A DNA stretch of 64,000 nucleotides from Pseudomonas sp. TH43 (GCF_016650635.1 NZ_JAEKFI010000004.1:1002001-1066000), one strand, 5' to 3'; counted from the first letter of the stretch, positions 1 through 8,209 are shown. Notes: generated from the sequence alone by a model not told the origin. Numbers and translations: made by a program.

Positions 1-1
1 C

Positions 2-931
2 GATGGTTGCGACGTGGCCACGCTGGTGAAAAACGCCGACGCGGCGATGTACCGCTCCAAAGCCAAGGGCCGCAACCGCGTCGAGAGCTACACCCGCGAC
101 CTCACCGCCCAGGCCAGCGAGCGTGTGGCGCTGGAGCACGAACTGCGCCGGGCCATCGAACGCGATGAGCTGTTTCTTTACTACCAACCGAAAATCAGCC
201 TCGACGACCACAGCCTGGTCGGTGCTGAAGCGCTGATCCGCTGGCGCCACCCAACCTTCGGCGAAGTACCGCCGGAGCACTTCATCCCGCTGGCCGAAGA
301 GAACGGCATGATCCTGCAAATCGGCGACTGGGTATTGGAGACCGCGTGCCGGCAGATGTTCGAATGGAACCAGATCTACGACAGCCTCGGCCCGCTCTCG
401 GTCAATCTCGCCGGCGCGCAACTGCGCCAGCCAAATCTGCTCGGGCGCATCGAACAACTGCTCAAGGACAACCGCCTGCGGCCGGATTTACTGCAACTGG
501 AAATTACCGAGAATTTCATCATGAGTCAGGCCGAGGAGGCACTGGCGGTCCTGCACCAACTCAAACACCTCGGCGTGCAACTGGCCATCGATGACTTCGG
601 CACTGGCTATTCCTCGCTCAGTTACCTCAAACGCCTGCCGTTGGACATCCTCAAGATCGACCAGTCTTTCGTCCGCGGATTGCCCGATGACCCCCACGAC
701 GCAGCGATTGTGCGTGCCATTATCGCGCTGGGGCGGAGCATGCAATTCACTGTCATCGCCGAGGGCGTGGAAACCCAGGCACAACAACAATTCCTCGCCG
801 CCGAGGGCTGCGAACAGATCCAGGGCTACATCGTCAGCCTGCCGCTACCGCCAGAAGAATTCGCCGCAACGTTTCTTCGTGTAACCGTATCGGATTATTC
901 GGATAGCACAGCCGAGAAACCGTCGCTATAA
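2..931 (+). CDS. GGDEF/EAL cyclic-di-GMP protein, 3' part
   Basis: This is the C-terminal part of a gene that starts before the window. The first codons (DGCDVATLVKNADAAMY) read as the end of a GGDEF domain, and the rest is a complete EAL phosphodiesterase domain. Visible EAL landmarks are EALIRW, LEITENFIM, DDFGTGYSSL, LKIDQSFV and AEGVET, so the metal- and substrate-binding residues of an active c-di-GMP phosphodiesterase appear to be present. Whether the GGDEF half is active cannot be judged because its signature motif lies outside the window. The protein ends just before a tRNA gene. Its likely role is hydrolysis of c-di-GMP, inferred from the domain family. Confidence 0.93.
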   Translation, partial: DGCDVATLVKNADAAMYRSKAKGRNRVESYTRDLTAQASERVALEHELRRAIERDELFLYYQPKISLDDHSLVGAEALIRWRHPTFGEVPPEHFIPLAEENGMILQIGDWVLETACRQMFEWNQIYDSLGPLSVNLAGAQLRQPNLLGRIEQLLKDNRLRPDLLQLEITENFIMSQAEEALAVLHQLKHLGVQLAIDDFGTGYSSLSYLKRLPLDILKIDQSFVRGLPDDPHDAAIVRAIIALGRSMQFTVIAEGVETQAQQQFLAAEGCEQIQGYIVSLPLPPEEFAATFLRVTVSDYSDSTAEKPSL

Positions 932-946
932 TCCGCGGCCTACTGA

Positions 947-1023
947 GGGCCTATAGCTCAGTTGGTTAGAGCAGAGGACTCATAATCCTTTGGTCCACGG
1001 TTCAAGTCCGTGTGGGCCCACCA
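947..1023 (+). tRNA. tRNA with CAU anticodon, probably tRNA-Ile2
   Basis: A 77-nt cloverleaf with an encoded CCA end. The acceptor arm GGGCCTA pairs with TGGGCCC, and the anticodon loop reads CTCATAA inside a GGA/TCC stem. The T arm contains GTTCAAGTC. A CAU anticodon fits either elongator Met or the Ile2 tRNA that reads AUA after lysidine modification. The overall sequence resembles the Ile2 (ileX) type more, but this is a judgement from memory. Confidence 0.95.
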
Positions 1024-1029
1024 AATTGA

Positions 1030-1056
1030 AAGCCGCGCTAAATGCGCGGCTTTTTC
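1030..1056 (+). terminator. Rho-independent terminator of the tRNA gene
   Basis: An 8-bp stem AGCCGCGC/GCGCGGCT with loop TAAAT is followed by TTTTCTT, seven bases after the tRNA end. Confidence 0.9.
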
Positions 1057-1274
1057 TTGGGCGAGTGGTTGGGGTTTCAGATTGACAAGCGCAATGTTCG
1101 GAAGACTTCCCCGAAGGCTGTAGGCAAGTTCCGAAGCTATGGTTTTGAGCTGTGTTGAGCCTGTTGGGCGTAGGCTTGGAGGGATACTCTCGAGACGTCG
1201 CTGCTTATCAGCGGCCGGGCTTGGAAACCCGTCGAAATCAGAAACCAGCAACAGCGCTTGCGATCTCGATTTAT

Positions 1275-1347
1275 GGCGGCTGTGCGTGGGACGTCTTCAG
1301 ACGTGCCGGTTCCTGGTTTCCGGTTTTCCAACCTGCGCACAGCTGCC
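1275..1347 (+). ncRNA. C4-antisense-like structured RNA
   Basis: A 12-bp closing stem pairs 1275-1286 (GGCGGCTGTGCG) with 1336-1347 (CGCACAGCTGCC), with one G-U pair. It encloses two hairpins: ACGTC-TTCA-GACGT (1291-1304) and CCGG/CCGG (1306-1323). This three-way shape and the GTGCGTGGGACG core resemble the C4 antisense RNA family first known from phages P1 and P7. Single-stranded TTTCCAA (1325-1331) is complementary to TTGGAAA at 1358-1364, and GTTTCC (1316-1321) to GGAAAC at 1360-1365, both just downstream in the leader of the DUF3077 gene. The structure is seen directly; the family assignment and a cis regulatory role are inferred. Confidence 0.6.
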
Positions 1348-1370
1348 ACCCATTCGATTGGAAACGATAG

Positions 1371-1400
1371 TGGTAGCTCCTCACACCAGGAGTTACGCCA
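1371..1400 (+). promoter_or_regulatory. Hairpin sequestering the ribosome binding site of the DUF3077 gene
   Basis: GTAGCTCCT (1373-1381) can pair with AGGAGTTAC (1388-1396), 9 bp with one G-U pair and a 6-nt loop. The second arm is the Shine-Dalgarno sequence of the gene starting at 1400. TGG at 1371-1373 can alternatively pair with CCA at 1398-1400, reaching into the start codon. Translation is therefore expected to need opening of this hairpin. Confidence 0.65.
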
Positions 1401-1701
1401 TGACTGAAACAGACTCGACCTCAGACTTAAAAACCATCGGCCTCACCCCTTTCATCTACTGCGCCAACCAACCCCTCTTCCATGTCAGCGCCGGCGTACC
1501 AATCGGCGATGCACTGATACAAGCTTCCGACATGCTGTTTCTAGTCAAAGCCTTCGCCGAGGAGGCTGCTTACGACAAAGCTACCGATCGCCATGCCTGG
1601 CTGCGCATTACTTGGCTGCAATGAGTAAAGCGGTGATTGATGATGTGGTGAAGGTTCTAAGTCATCAGCCTTCTGTGGATAGAAACTACGGGCACGGTTA
1701 A
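1400..1701 (+). pseudogene. DUF3077-family small protein, frameshifted
   Basis: The first frame gives 74 residues (MTETDSTSDLKTIGL...) with the Pseudomonas DUF3077 pattern: an FxVxAGVPxxDAL-like stretch, then EEAAYD. It ends at 1624 in the off-family tail LRITWLQ. Adding one base at 1600/1601 changes the tail to AWAAHYLAAMSKAVIDDVV, which looks like the normal family C terminus, and carries the frame on to the stop at 1699-1701. The ATG at 1621 overlaps the early stop as ATGA. The gene therefore looks like a one-base-deletion pseudogene, or the assembly has an error here. The function of DUF3077 proteins is unknown to me. The gene sits behind a C4-like RNA and a ribosome-site hairpin. Confidence 0.72.
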
Positions 1702-1722
1702 ACGCCTGCGCAGCCGTTCATG

Positions 1723-1742
1723 CGCCCCCAATTTTCGGGGCG
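1723..1742 (+). terminator. Weak terminator-like hairpin
   Basis: CGCCCC/GGGGCG, a 6-bp stem with an 8-nt loop, is followed by TTCAAATTT. It sits between the DUF3077 gene and the next gene. The T tract is poor. Confidence 0.35.
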
Positions 1743-1805
1743 TTCAAATTTCAATCGGGAGTGCATCAACGTTTCTCCCTCTGCGTGCGTCCGGCGACAA
1801 TCACC

Positions 1806-2285
1806 ATGGAATGGAAAGATCTGATAGTTGGCGGACGCAAATACTGCATGGCGCATTTACAGCCTTTCGAACTGAGCTATGAAGTGGCGGAGCAGCAGCT
1901 AAGCGTCAAACTCGAGTTTGGATTCCATTGTTTCACTGACACCAAAGGTCATGGTCAACCCCTCCGACACAGAGGAGAAACCCGATATTTCTGTGCAGAA
2001 CGTCACCATTGCAGCCAGATCGCGGATTACCTTCACAAGCGTTTTTTCAAAGGCCTCGCCGTGCCTTTCTACGTAGAAAACAGTCAGCGCTATTACTGCC
2101 TTGATTTACATGACTACGCGGTCTTTTTTTCGATCAGCAAACCGCAGAACACAACGAACCTACTCAAGCTTCGAGTCATTTCCGCCTACGAGGTCGCTGA
2201 ATGGGGACGAGCGAAGTTGCCGAAAGGTAAACCACATAACGTCCGCCACATCCTGGAAATGCGTAATGCGGGGAAATCCGTTTGA
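1806..2285 (+). CDS. Hypothetical protein, accessory
   Basis: A 159-residue protein of unknown function. The ATG at 1806 (MEWKDLIVGGRKY) is preferred over an upstream start because HLQPF-type relatives I recall begin at this point. Recognisable pieces are HLQPFEL, HCFT, ETRYFC, YAVFFSI and ISAYE. This order of motifs recalls a family of small proteins in Proteobacteria without a proven function. There is no signal peptide or membrane segment. Base composition is visibly AT-richer than in the flanking dav and pqq genes, which suggests acquired DNA. A strong terminator follows. Confidence 0.65.
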   Translation: MEWKDLIVGGRKYCMAHLQPFELSYEVAEQQLSVKLEFGFHCFTDTKGHGQPLRHRGETRYFCAERHHCSQIADYLHKRFFKGLAVPFYVENSQRYYCLDLHDYAVFFSISKPQNTTNLLKLRVISAYEVAEWGRAKLPKGKPHNVRHILEMRNAGKSV

Positions 2286-2295
2286 GAAAAAGCAA

Positions 2296-2325
2296 AAAGC
2301 CCCGATGCTCGCGCATCGGGGCTTT
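2296..2325 (+). terminator. Rho-independent terminator
   Basis: A 13-bp perfect stem AAAGCCCCGATGC/GCATCGGGGCTTT with loop TCGC, 11 bases after the stop of the preceding gene. The following 257 bases up to 2582 hold no gene I can support. Confidence 0.9.
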
Positions 2326-2582
2326 CTGTAATTCTCAATATCGGCCTTTCCTTTCACGGTTTCCCGCTTATCCCGCTCACTGGCTAGGAGTGGCTATCGC
2401 CACCGAAATCAACACCCTTTGTTTCCAAAGTTCCGGTCTGTGCTGACGTGGCGATCATAGCGCTTGAGCCGCACAAGGGCAACCAACACCAAGCTGTACT
2501 GCGCGCGCGCAACAGAGATTTCTCGGAGGCGGAGCCTGTAACATGCACAAGCCATAGACCCGCGACCCATGGAGCCGCCCCC

Positions 2583-3044
2583 TTGTCAGAAATCCGCCCG
2601 CCCGTGCTCGATGAAATCGACCGTCAGCTGATCGCCGCCCTGCAGATCAACGCTCGCGAAAGCGTGGCCATGCTTGCTCGCCAGTTGGGCATTGCGCGCA
2701 CCACCGTGACCTCACGATTGGCGCGACTGGAAAAAGCCAAAGTGATCACCGGTTATGGCGTGCGTTTGGGACAGCGCGTGGTTGATGGCGGCTTGCAGGC
2801 CTATGTCGGGATCAAGGTGCAGCCGCGTTCCGGCAAAGAGGTGGTGCGTCGGTTGAGTGCGATGGCGCAGGTGCAGCAACTGTGTGCGGTGAGTGGGGAG
2901 TTTGATTATGTGGCGTGGTTGCGCACGGATTCGCCGGAGCAGCTGGATCAGTTGCTGGATCAGATTGGCGGAGTGGATGGGGTGGAGAAGACCACCACGT
3001 CGATCATTTTGAGTAGCAAGATTGATCGGGGGCAGCCGGTTTAG
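2583..3044 (+). CDS. Lrp/AsnC-family transcriptional regulator
   Basis: A 153-residue protein. An AsnC-type winged helix-turn-helix lies at about residues 10-55 (LDEIDRQLIAAL, then LARQLGIARTTVTSRL). It is followed by an RAM-type effector and oligomerisation domain (GIKVQPRSG, VSGEFDYVAWL). I chose the TTG at 2583 because GGAG lies 8 bases upstream and the protein then has the family's normal length; the open frame extends further upstream without similarity. The gene is co-directional with and 222 bp before davB. From location, and from the same arrangement in P. putida, it likely controls lysine degradation; the ligand is not proven here. Confidence 0.88.
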   Translation: MSEIRPPVLDEIDRQLIAALQINARESVAMLARQLGIARTTVTSRLARLEKAKVITGYGVRLGQRVVDGGLQAYVGIKVQPRSGKEVVRRLSAMAQVQQLCAVSGEFDYVAWLRTDSPEQLDQLLDQIGGVDGVEKTTTSIILSSKIDRGQPV

Positions 3045-3080
3045 GTTTTGGCCGGACGTCTCGGGTGGACTATAGGGCCT

Positions 3081-3105
3081 ATTCGCGAGCAGGCTCGCTC
3101 CCACA
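3081..3105 (+). repeat. Single REP element
   Basis: One copy of the Pseudomonas REP core (TTCGCGAGCAGGCTCGCTCC...), without an inverted partner nearby. Confidence 0.85.
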
Positions 3106-3266
3106 TTTTGGTCGGTGTGAAGTCATGGGTCGTCATATTGATCAGGGTATTGGCGAAACGACGACACATTGCGTCTTATTAACGTGTTCGACGCTCCCTA
3201 GAATGGCTGGCATCTTTTCCTATACTCAGACGCGCATCCTGCGTCGGGTCGCCAGCAAGGTCAGCC

Positions 3267-4949
3267 ATGAACAAGAACAATCGCCATCCTGCAGACGGTA
3301 AGAAACCAGTCACCATTTTCGGCCCGGACTTTCCGTTCGCGTTTGACGACTGGATCGAACACCCGGCCGGTCTCGGCACTATCCCTGAACACAATCATGG
3401 CGCTGAAGTGGCGATTGTCGGCGCGGGCATCGCCGGCCTGGTGGCGGCTTACGAGCTGATGAAGCTCGGCCTGAAGCCGGTGGTTTATGAGGCGTCGAAG
3501 CTTGGTGGGCGTTTGCGTTCGCAAGCGTTCAACGGCACTGACGGCATCGTCGCGGAACTGGGCGGGATGCGCTTTCCGGTGTCGTCCACCGCGTTCTATC
3601 ACTACGTCGACAAGCTCGGGCTTGAGACAAAACCCTTCCCGAACCCGCTGACACCGGCCTCCGGCAGCACCGTGATCGATCTGGAAGGCAAAACCCATTA
3701 CGCACAGAAACTGGCGGATCTTCCTGCACTGTTCCAGGAAGTGGCTGACGCCTGGGCGGATGCGCTGGAAGCCGGTTCGCAGTTCGCCGATATCCAGCAA
3801 GCGATCCGCGACCGCGATGTGCCACGCCTCAAAGAGCTGTGGAATACCTTGGTGCCGCTGTGGGACGACCGCACGTTCTATGACTTCGTCGCCACTTCGG
3901 AAGCCTTCGCCAAATTGTCGTTCCATCACCGCGAAGTGTTCGGTCAGGTCGGTTTTGGCACTGGCGGCTGGGACTCGGACTTTCCCAATTCGATGCTGGA
4001 AATCTTCCGCGTGGTGATGACCAACTGCGACGATCACCAGCACCTGGTAGTCGGCGGCGTCGAACAAGTGCCGCAAGGCATCTGGCGTCATGTGCCGGAG
4101 CGTTGCGTGCACTGGCCAGAAGGCACCAGCCTGAAATCATTGCACCGTGGCGCGCCGCGCTCGGGCGTGAAGAAAATTGCCCACGCACCGGACGGCCGCT
4201 TCGCCGTCACCGACAATAACGGCGACACCCGCGAATACGCTGCCGTGCTGACCACGTGCCAGAGCTGGCTGCTGACCACTCAGATCGAATGCGACGAAAC
4301 TCTGTTCTCGCAGAAAATGTGGATGGCCCTGGACCGCACCCGCTACATGCAGTCGTCGAAGACTTTTGTGATGGTCGACCGGCCGTTCTGGAAGGACAAG
4401 GACCCGGAAACCGGCCGTGACCTGATGAGCATGACCCTCACCGATCGCCTGACCCGTGGCACCTACCTGTTCGACAACGGCGACGACAAACCGGGCGTGA
4501 TCTGCCTGTCGTATTCGTGGATGAGCGATGCGCTGAAGATGCTTCCGCACCCTGTGGAAAAACGCGTAGAACTGGCGCTGAACGCACTGAAAAAGATCTA
4601 CCCGAAAGTCGACATTGCCGCGCGGATCATTGGCGATCCGATCACCGTATCGTGGGAAGCCGACCCACACTTCCTCGGCGCCTTCAAAGGCGCCCTGCCC
4701 GGCCACTATCGCTACAACCAGCGCATGTACGCGCACTTCATGCAGGACGAGATGCCAGCCGAGCAGCGCGGGATTTTCATCGCTGGCGATGACGTTTCAT
4801 GGACGCCGGCCTGGGTCGAAGGCGCAGTGCAGACCTCGCTCAACGCGGTGTGGGGGATCATGAAACATTTTGGCGGGTCGACACATAAAGCGAACCCGGG
4901 GCCAGGTGATGTGTTCAAAGACATCGGCCCTATCGCCCTGCCCGAGTAA
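3267..4949 (+). CDS. davB: L-lysine 2-monooxygenase
   Basis: A 560-residue flavoprotein that oxidatively decarboxylates L-lysine to 5-aminovaleramide, the first step of the aminovalerate route. The FAD-binding Rossmann motif GAGIAG is at residues 52-57, followed by the acidic end of the second strand (VVYEASKLGGR). The FAD-contacting end, GIFIAGDDVSWTPAWVEGAV, is near the C terminus. Length and sequence match the P. putida DavB I remember almost residue for residue; the general family is flavin monoamine oxidase (tryptophan 2-monooxygenase type). The start has AAGG 8 bases upstream. davA follows after 12 bp, so the two form an operon. Confidence 0.95.
   Translation: MNKNNRHPADGKKPVTIFGPDFPFAFDDWIEHPAGLGTIPEHNHGAEVAIVGAGIAGLVAAYELMKLGLKPVVYEASKLGGRLRSQAFNGTDGIVAELGGMRFPVSSTAFYHYVDKLGLETKPFPNPLTPASGSTVIDLEGKTHYAQKLADLPALFQEVADAWADALEAGSQFADIQQAIRDRDVPRLKELWNTLVPLWDDRTFYDFVATSEAFAKLSFHHREVFGQVGFGTGGWDSDFPNSMLEIFRVVMTNCDDHQHLVVGGVEQVPQGIWRHVPERCVHWPEGTSLKSLHRGAPRSGVKKIAHAPDGRFAVTDNNGDTREYAAVLTTCQSWLLTTQIECDETLFSQKMWMALDRTRYMQSSKTFVMVDRPFWKDKDPETGRDLMSMTLTDRLTRGTYLFDNGDDKPGVICLSYSWMSDALKMLPHPVEKRVELALNALKKIYPKVDIAARIIGDPITVSWEADPHFLGAFKGALPGHYRYNQRMYAHFMQDEMPAEQRGIFIAGDDVSWTPAWVEGAVQTSLNAVWGIMKHFGGSTHKANPGPGDVFKDIGPIALPE
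3270..3280 (+). promoter_or_regulatory. Candidate Hfq/Crc CA motif on the davB start
   Basis: AACAAGAACAA lies directly after the davB ATG and contains two overlapping AAnAAnAA motifs. Such motifs at translation starts are the known Hfq/Crc catabolite-repression targets in pseudomonads. Function here is inferred. Confidence 0.45.
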
Positions 4950-4961
4950 GAGGAATCCCTG

Positions 4962-5756
4962 ATGCGTGTAGCCCTTTACCAATGTCCACCGCTACCACTG
5001 GACCCCGCCGCCAACTTGCAACGTCTGCATCAACTGGCGATGGAGGCCAAGGGCGCCGACCTGCTGGTGCTGCCGGAGATGTTCATGACCGGCTACAACA
5101 TTGGCGCCGAGGCGGTCAGCACGTTGGCCGAGGTCTACAACGGTGAATGGGCGCAGCAGATCGGTCGGATCGCCAAATCTGCCGGTCTGGCGATCCTCTA
5201 CGGTTATCCGGAGCGGACTGCTGACGGGCAGATCTACAACGCCGTGCAATTGATCGATGCGCACGGCGAGCGTCTGTGCAATTACCGCAAGACGCACCTG
5301 TTCGGCGATCTCGACCGTTCGATGTTCAGCCCCGGCGACGATGATTTCCCTATCGTCGAACTCAATGGCTGGAAGCTTGGTTTGTTGATTTGCTACGACC
5401 TGGAGTTTCCGGAAAACACTCGACGCCTGGCGCTCGCCGGCGCCGAGCTGATTCTGGTGCCGACGGCGAACATGATTCCGTTCGATTTCGTCGCGGACGT
5501 CACCGTGCGTTCTCGAGCCTTCGAAAACCAGTGTTACGTGGCATACGCCAACTATTGCGGCAGCGAAGGCGACATTCACTATTGCGGGCAAAGCAGCATC
5601 GCCGCACCGGATGGCAGCCGTATCGCGCAGGCCGGGCTCGATGAAGCGTTGATCGTCGGCGAGCTGGATCGGCAGTTGATGCTCGACTCCCGCGCTGCCA
5701 ATCGTTACCTGCAAGACCGTCGCCCCGAGCTTTACAGCGCGCTCGGCAAGCGCTAA
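4962..5756 (+). CDS. davA: 5-aminopentanamidase (delta-aminovaleramidase)
   Basis: A 264-residue nitrilase-superfamily amidohydrolase that converts 5-aminovaleramide to 5-aminovalerate, the second step after DavB. The catalytic triad is visible as E39 (LPEMFMTGYN), K110 (NYRKTHLF) and C144 (LLICYDLEFPEN). The ribosome site AGAGGA lies just upstream, and the gene starts 12 bp after davB. The product should be cytoplasmic. The downstream steps (davT/davD) are not in the window. Confidence 0.94.
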   Translation: MRVALYQCPPLPLDPAANLQRLHQLAMEAKGADLLVLPEMFMTGYNIGAEAVSTLAEVYNGEWAQQIGRIAKSAGLAILYGYPERTADGQIYNAVQLIDAHGERLCNYRKTHLFGDLDRSMFSPGDDDFPIVELNGWKLGLLICYDLEFPENTRRLALAGAELILVPTANMIPFDFVADVTVRSRAFENQCYVAYANYCGSEGDIHYCGQSSIAAPDGSRIAQAGLDEALIVGELDRQLMLDSRAANRYLQDRRPELYSALGKR

Positions 5757-5794
5757 TCCGCTAGCATTGGCACTTCACTGTTCTGGAAGTGCCC

Positions 5795-8209
5795 ATGCCT
5801 GCGCCGACTCACCCCCGCACCCACACTGAAACCCTGGCCAACGGCTTGCGCGTGACCCTGCGTCACGTGCCCGGTCTGAAGCGCAGCGCTGCGGCGTTGC
5901 GAGTGGCTGCTGGCAGCCATGACGTGCCATTGGCGTGGCCGGGACTGGCGCATTTTCTTGAGCATTTGCTGTTTCTCGGCACTGCGCGTTTTCCTGCAAA
6001 CGAAGGGCTGATGGCCTACGTGCAAAGTTACGGCGGTCAGGTGAATGCCAGCACTCGCGAACGCAGTACTGACTTTTTCTTTGAGTTGCCGACCGCTGCA
6101 TTCAGCGGTGGGCTGGAGCGTCTGTCAGACATGCTCACCAAGCCGCGTATGAATCTGGACGATCAACGGCGGGAACGGGAAGTGTTGCAGGCGGAATTTG
6201 TCGCATGGTCGCAGGATCCTGCGGCGCAGCAGCAGTTTGCGCTGTACGAAGGTTTACCGGCAGCGCATCCGTTACGCGGCTTTCATGCGGGGAATCGGGA
6301 CAGCCTGCAAATTGAGCAACCTGGGTTTCAACAGGCGTTGCAAGGTTTCCACCAGCAGTTTTATCGCACCGGACAGATGACCCTGAGCCTGGTGGGGCCG
6401 CAGAGCGTTGATCAATTGCGCACGCTGGCGGAGCAGTTTGCGACGGCATTACCGGTTGGGGATAAAGTTACCCAGGCCGCTCCCATCCCGCTGGCGGTGA
6501 AAAGTTATCAACAGGTCGGTGAGCGACGCGGCGATCTGCTGTTCGCGTTCGACGCTTTGCCCGACGCCTCGGTAGAGGCTTTGGCGTTTCTCTGCCATTG
6601 GCTGAACAACGCCAAACCGGGTGGATTGTTGGTCTTTTTGCAAAATCAGGGGCTGGCCGGCGATTTGAAAGCCGCGCCGCTGTACCACTTTGCCGGGCAG
6701 GCGCTGCTGCACCTGGAGTTCAGCGCTGCCACCGAATCGCTGAATGCCATTGGCGAACACGTGTTGGATTGGCTGAGCTTCTTCGCGCAACAGAACTGGA
6801 CGCCCCTTCGCGAGGAATATGCAGCCCTGCTCAAGCGTCAGCAACAAGTCAGTGGCGCACTGCAATTGGCGCGGCTCGACAGTGAACAGCGAGAAAACGG
6901 GCTGACCGATTTCGGCGCTCAAGCCCTGACACAAATCCTCCGCGAAATCGGCGTTGTGGATAACTTCAGTGATCACTGGCACCTGCCTGCCGCCAACCCC
7001 TTTCTGCGCGCCAGCGAACCGCTGGCCAACGCCGGTCTGATTCGCGGGCAAACCAGCGCCCACCGTGGCCTGCGCACGTTCGCTCAGGATCGCTCGCGCG
7101 GTCGCCGTGAACGCTCGCCGATGCTGTTCAGCCAGGCATTGCCAGACACCACTGATGACGGTGCGATTTATTTGCGCTGGCAGTTGCAGGCCGCGGCCAC
7201 TGCAGACGTGCAAGCGAAGCTGTTGCGCAGCCTGCGAGAAACTCAGGATGACGCGCGTCAGGCCGGGGTCGAGGTATCGCTCAGCACTTCCGGAAATCAA
7301 TGGCTGCTGAAACTGATCGGCCTGCAAGAGCCGATGCCCGGCGTCCTTGAACACGCGCTGAAATGTCTGACGCAAGTAGACGCCAATTCCGCGCAGGGCG
7401 AAGCAGAAACGGCGTTGATGCCCATCCGTAAACTGCTGAAGGCGTTCCCGGAGCATGGCCTTGAAACAGCGAAAACCAGTGACGATGCCAAACACCTGTG
7501 GACAACTTCGCGCTGGGACGGCCTGGCCCTGGGCCTCAGCCCACAGACTCAATCCGCCATGGGTTTGGCCCTGAGCCGCATTCCGGGCATCCCGGACAAT
7601 CAATTGCCGGCACCGGCAGCGCTCCCGCCCCAACATCTGTGGCGCCACATCGACACCGCGTCCAGCGAACATGCCTTGCTGCTGTTTTGCCCGACCGCCA
7701 GCCGCGACATCACCGACGAGGCCGCCTGGCGTATGCTTGCACAACTGTGCCAGACGCCCTTCTATCAGCGCCTGCGCGGAGAATTGCAGCTGGGTTACGC
7801 AGTGTTCAGCGCGCTGCGACAAATACATGGCCAGACCGGGTTGCTGTTCGGTGTGCAATCGCCTGACGTCGCGACCACGGACCTGCTCAAGCACATTGAG
7901 CAATTCATCGCAGGCACTGCCGTACTGATCGAGAACCTTGATGACGAGGGGCTCAAGCAACTCGGTCAAGTGCTCGCCGAGCAATTCGACGGCAGCAATC
8001 TGTCGACCCAAAACGCTGCCGAGCTGCTCTGGCAGGCGAAACTCGCTGGCCACTCGTCGGATTACCTGGTGCAACTGGCCGGCGCAATCGGCCGCCTCGA
8101 TCGACCGACACTGCTGGCAGCGGCGCAACGGTTAAACACTGCCGAAGGCGGCTGGCTCTGCCTCGCCAACGAGCCGGCGCCCGGCGCGCCTTGGCAAGCG
8201 GCAAAATGA
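5795..8209 (+). CDS. pqqF: PQQ biosynthesis M16 zinc peptidase PqqF
   Basis: An 804-residue M16 (inverzincin) metalloprotease. The inverted zinc motif HFLEH is at residues 53-57, and the rest is the usual repeated M16 fold with a degenerate C-terminal half. PqqF is thought to trim the processed PqqA peptide to free the Glu-Tyr precursor of PQQ. The ATG at 5795 is preferred over a GTG six bases upstream because GGAAG is well spaced from it. It precedes pqqA by about 160 bp on the same strand, the order known from P. putida and P. fluorescens. Confidence 0.92.
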   Translation: MPAPTHPRTHTETLANGLRVTLRHVPGLKRSAAALRVAAGSHDVPLAWPGLAHFLEHLLFLGTARFPANEGLMAYVQSYGGQVNASTRERSTDFFFELPTAAFSGGLERLSDMLTKPRMNLDDQRREREVLQAEFVAWSQDPAAQQQFALYEGLPAAHPLRGFHAGNRDSLQIEQPGFQQALQGFHQQFYRTGQMTLSLVGPQSVDQLRTLAEQFATALPVGDKVTQAAPIPLAVKSYQQVGERRGDLLFAFDALPDASVEALAFLCHWLNNAKPGGLLVFLQNQGLAGDLKAAPLYHFAGQALLHLEFSAATESLNAIGEHVLDWLSFFAQQNWTPLREEYAALLKRQQQVSGALQLARLDSEQRENGLTDFGAQALTQILREIGVVDNFSDHWHLPAANPFLRASEPLANAGLIRGQTSAHRGLRTFAQDRSRGRRERSPMLFSQALPDTTDDGAIYLRWQLQAAATADVQAKLLRSLRETQDDARQAGVEVSLSTSGNQWLLKLIGLQEPMPGVLEHALKCLTQVDANSAQGEAETALMPIRKLLKAFPEHGLETAKTSDDAKHLWTTSRWDGLALGLSPQTQSAMGLALSRIPGIPDNQLPAPAALPPQHLWRHIDTASSEHALLLFCPTASRDITDEAAWRMLAQLCQTPFYQRLRGELQLGYAVFSALRQIHGQTGLLFGVQSPDVATTDLLKHIEQFIAGTAVLIENLDDEGLKQLGQVLAEQFDGSNLSTQNAAELLWQAKLAGHSSDYLVQLAGAIGRLDRPTLLAAAQRLNTAEGGWLCLANEPAPGAPWQAAK

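Noticed and set aside
958..1251. Minus-strand frame ending in HTDLNRGPKDYESSALTN
   Set aside because: This is the well-known false translation of the antisense of a tRNA gene; it covers the tRNA and its terminator.
1137..1349. Minus-strand and plus-strand short frames over the C4-like leader
   Set aside because: They lie on the structured RNA and show no family similarity or ribosome site; the long stem explains the frame conservation.
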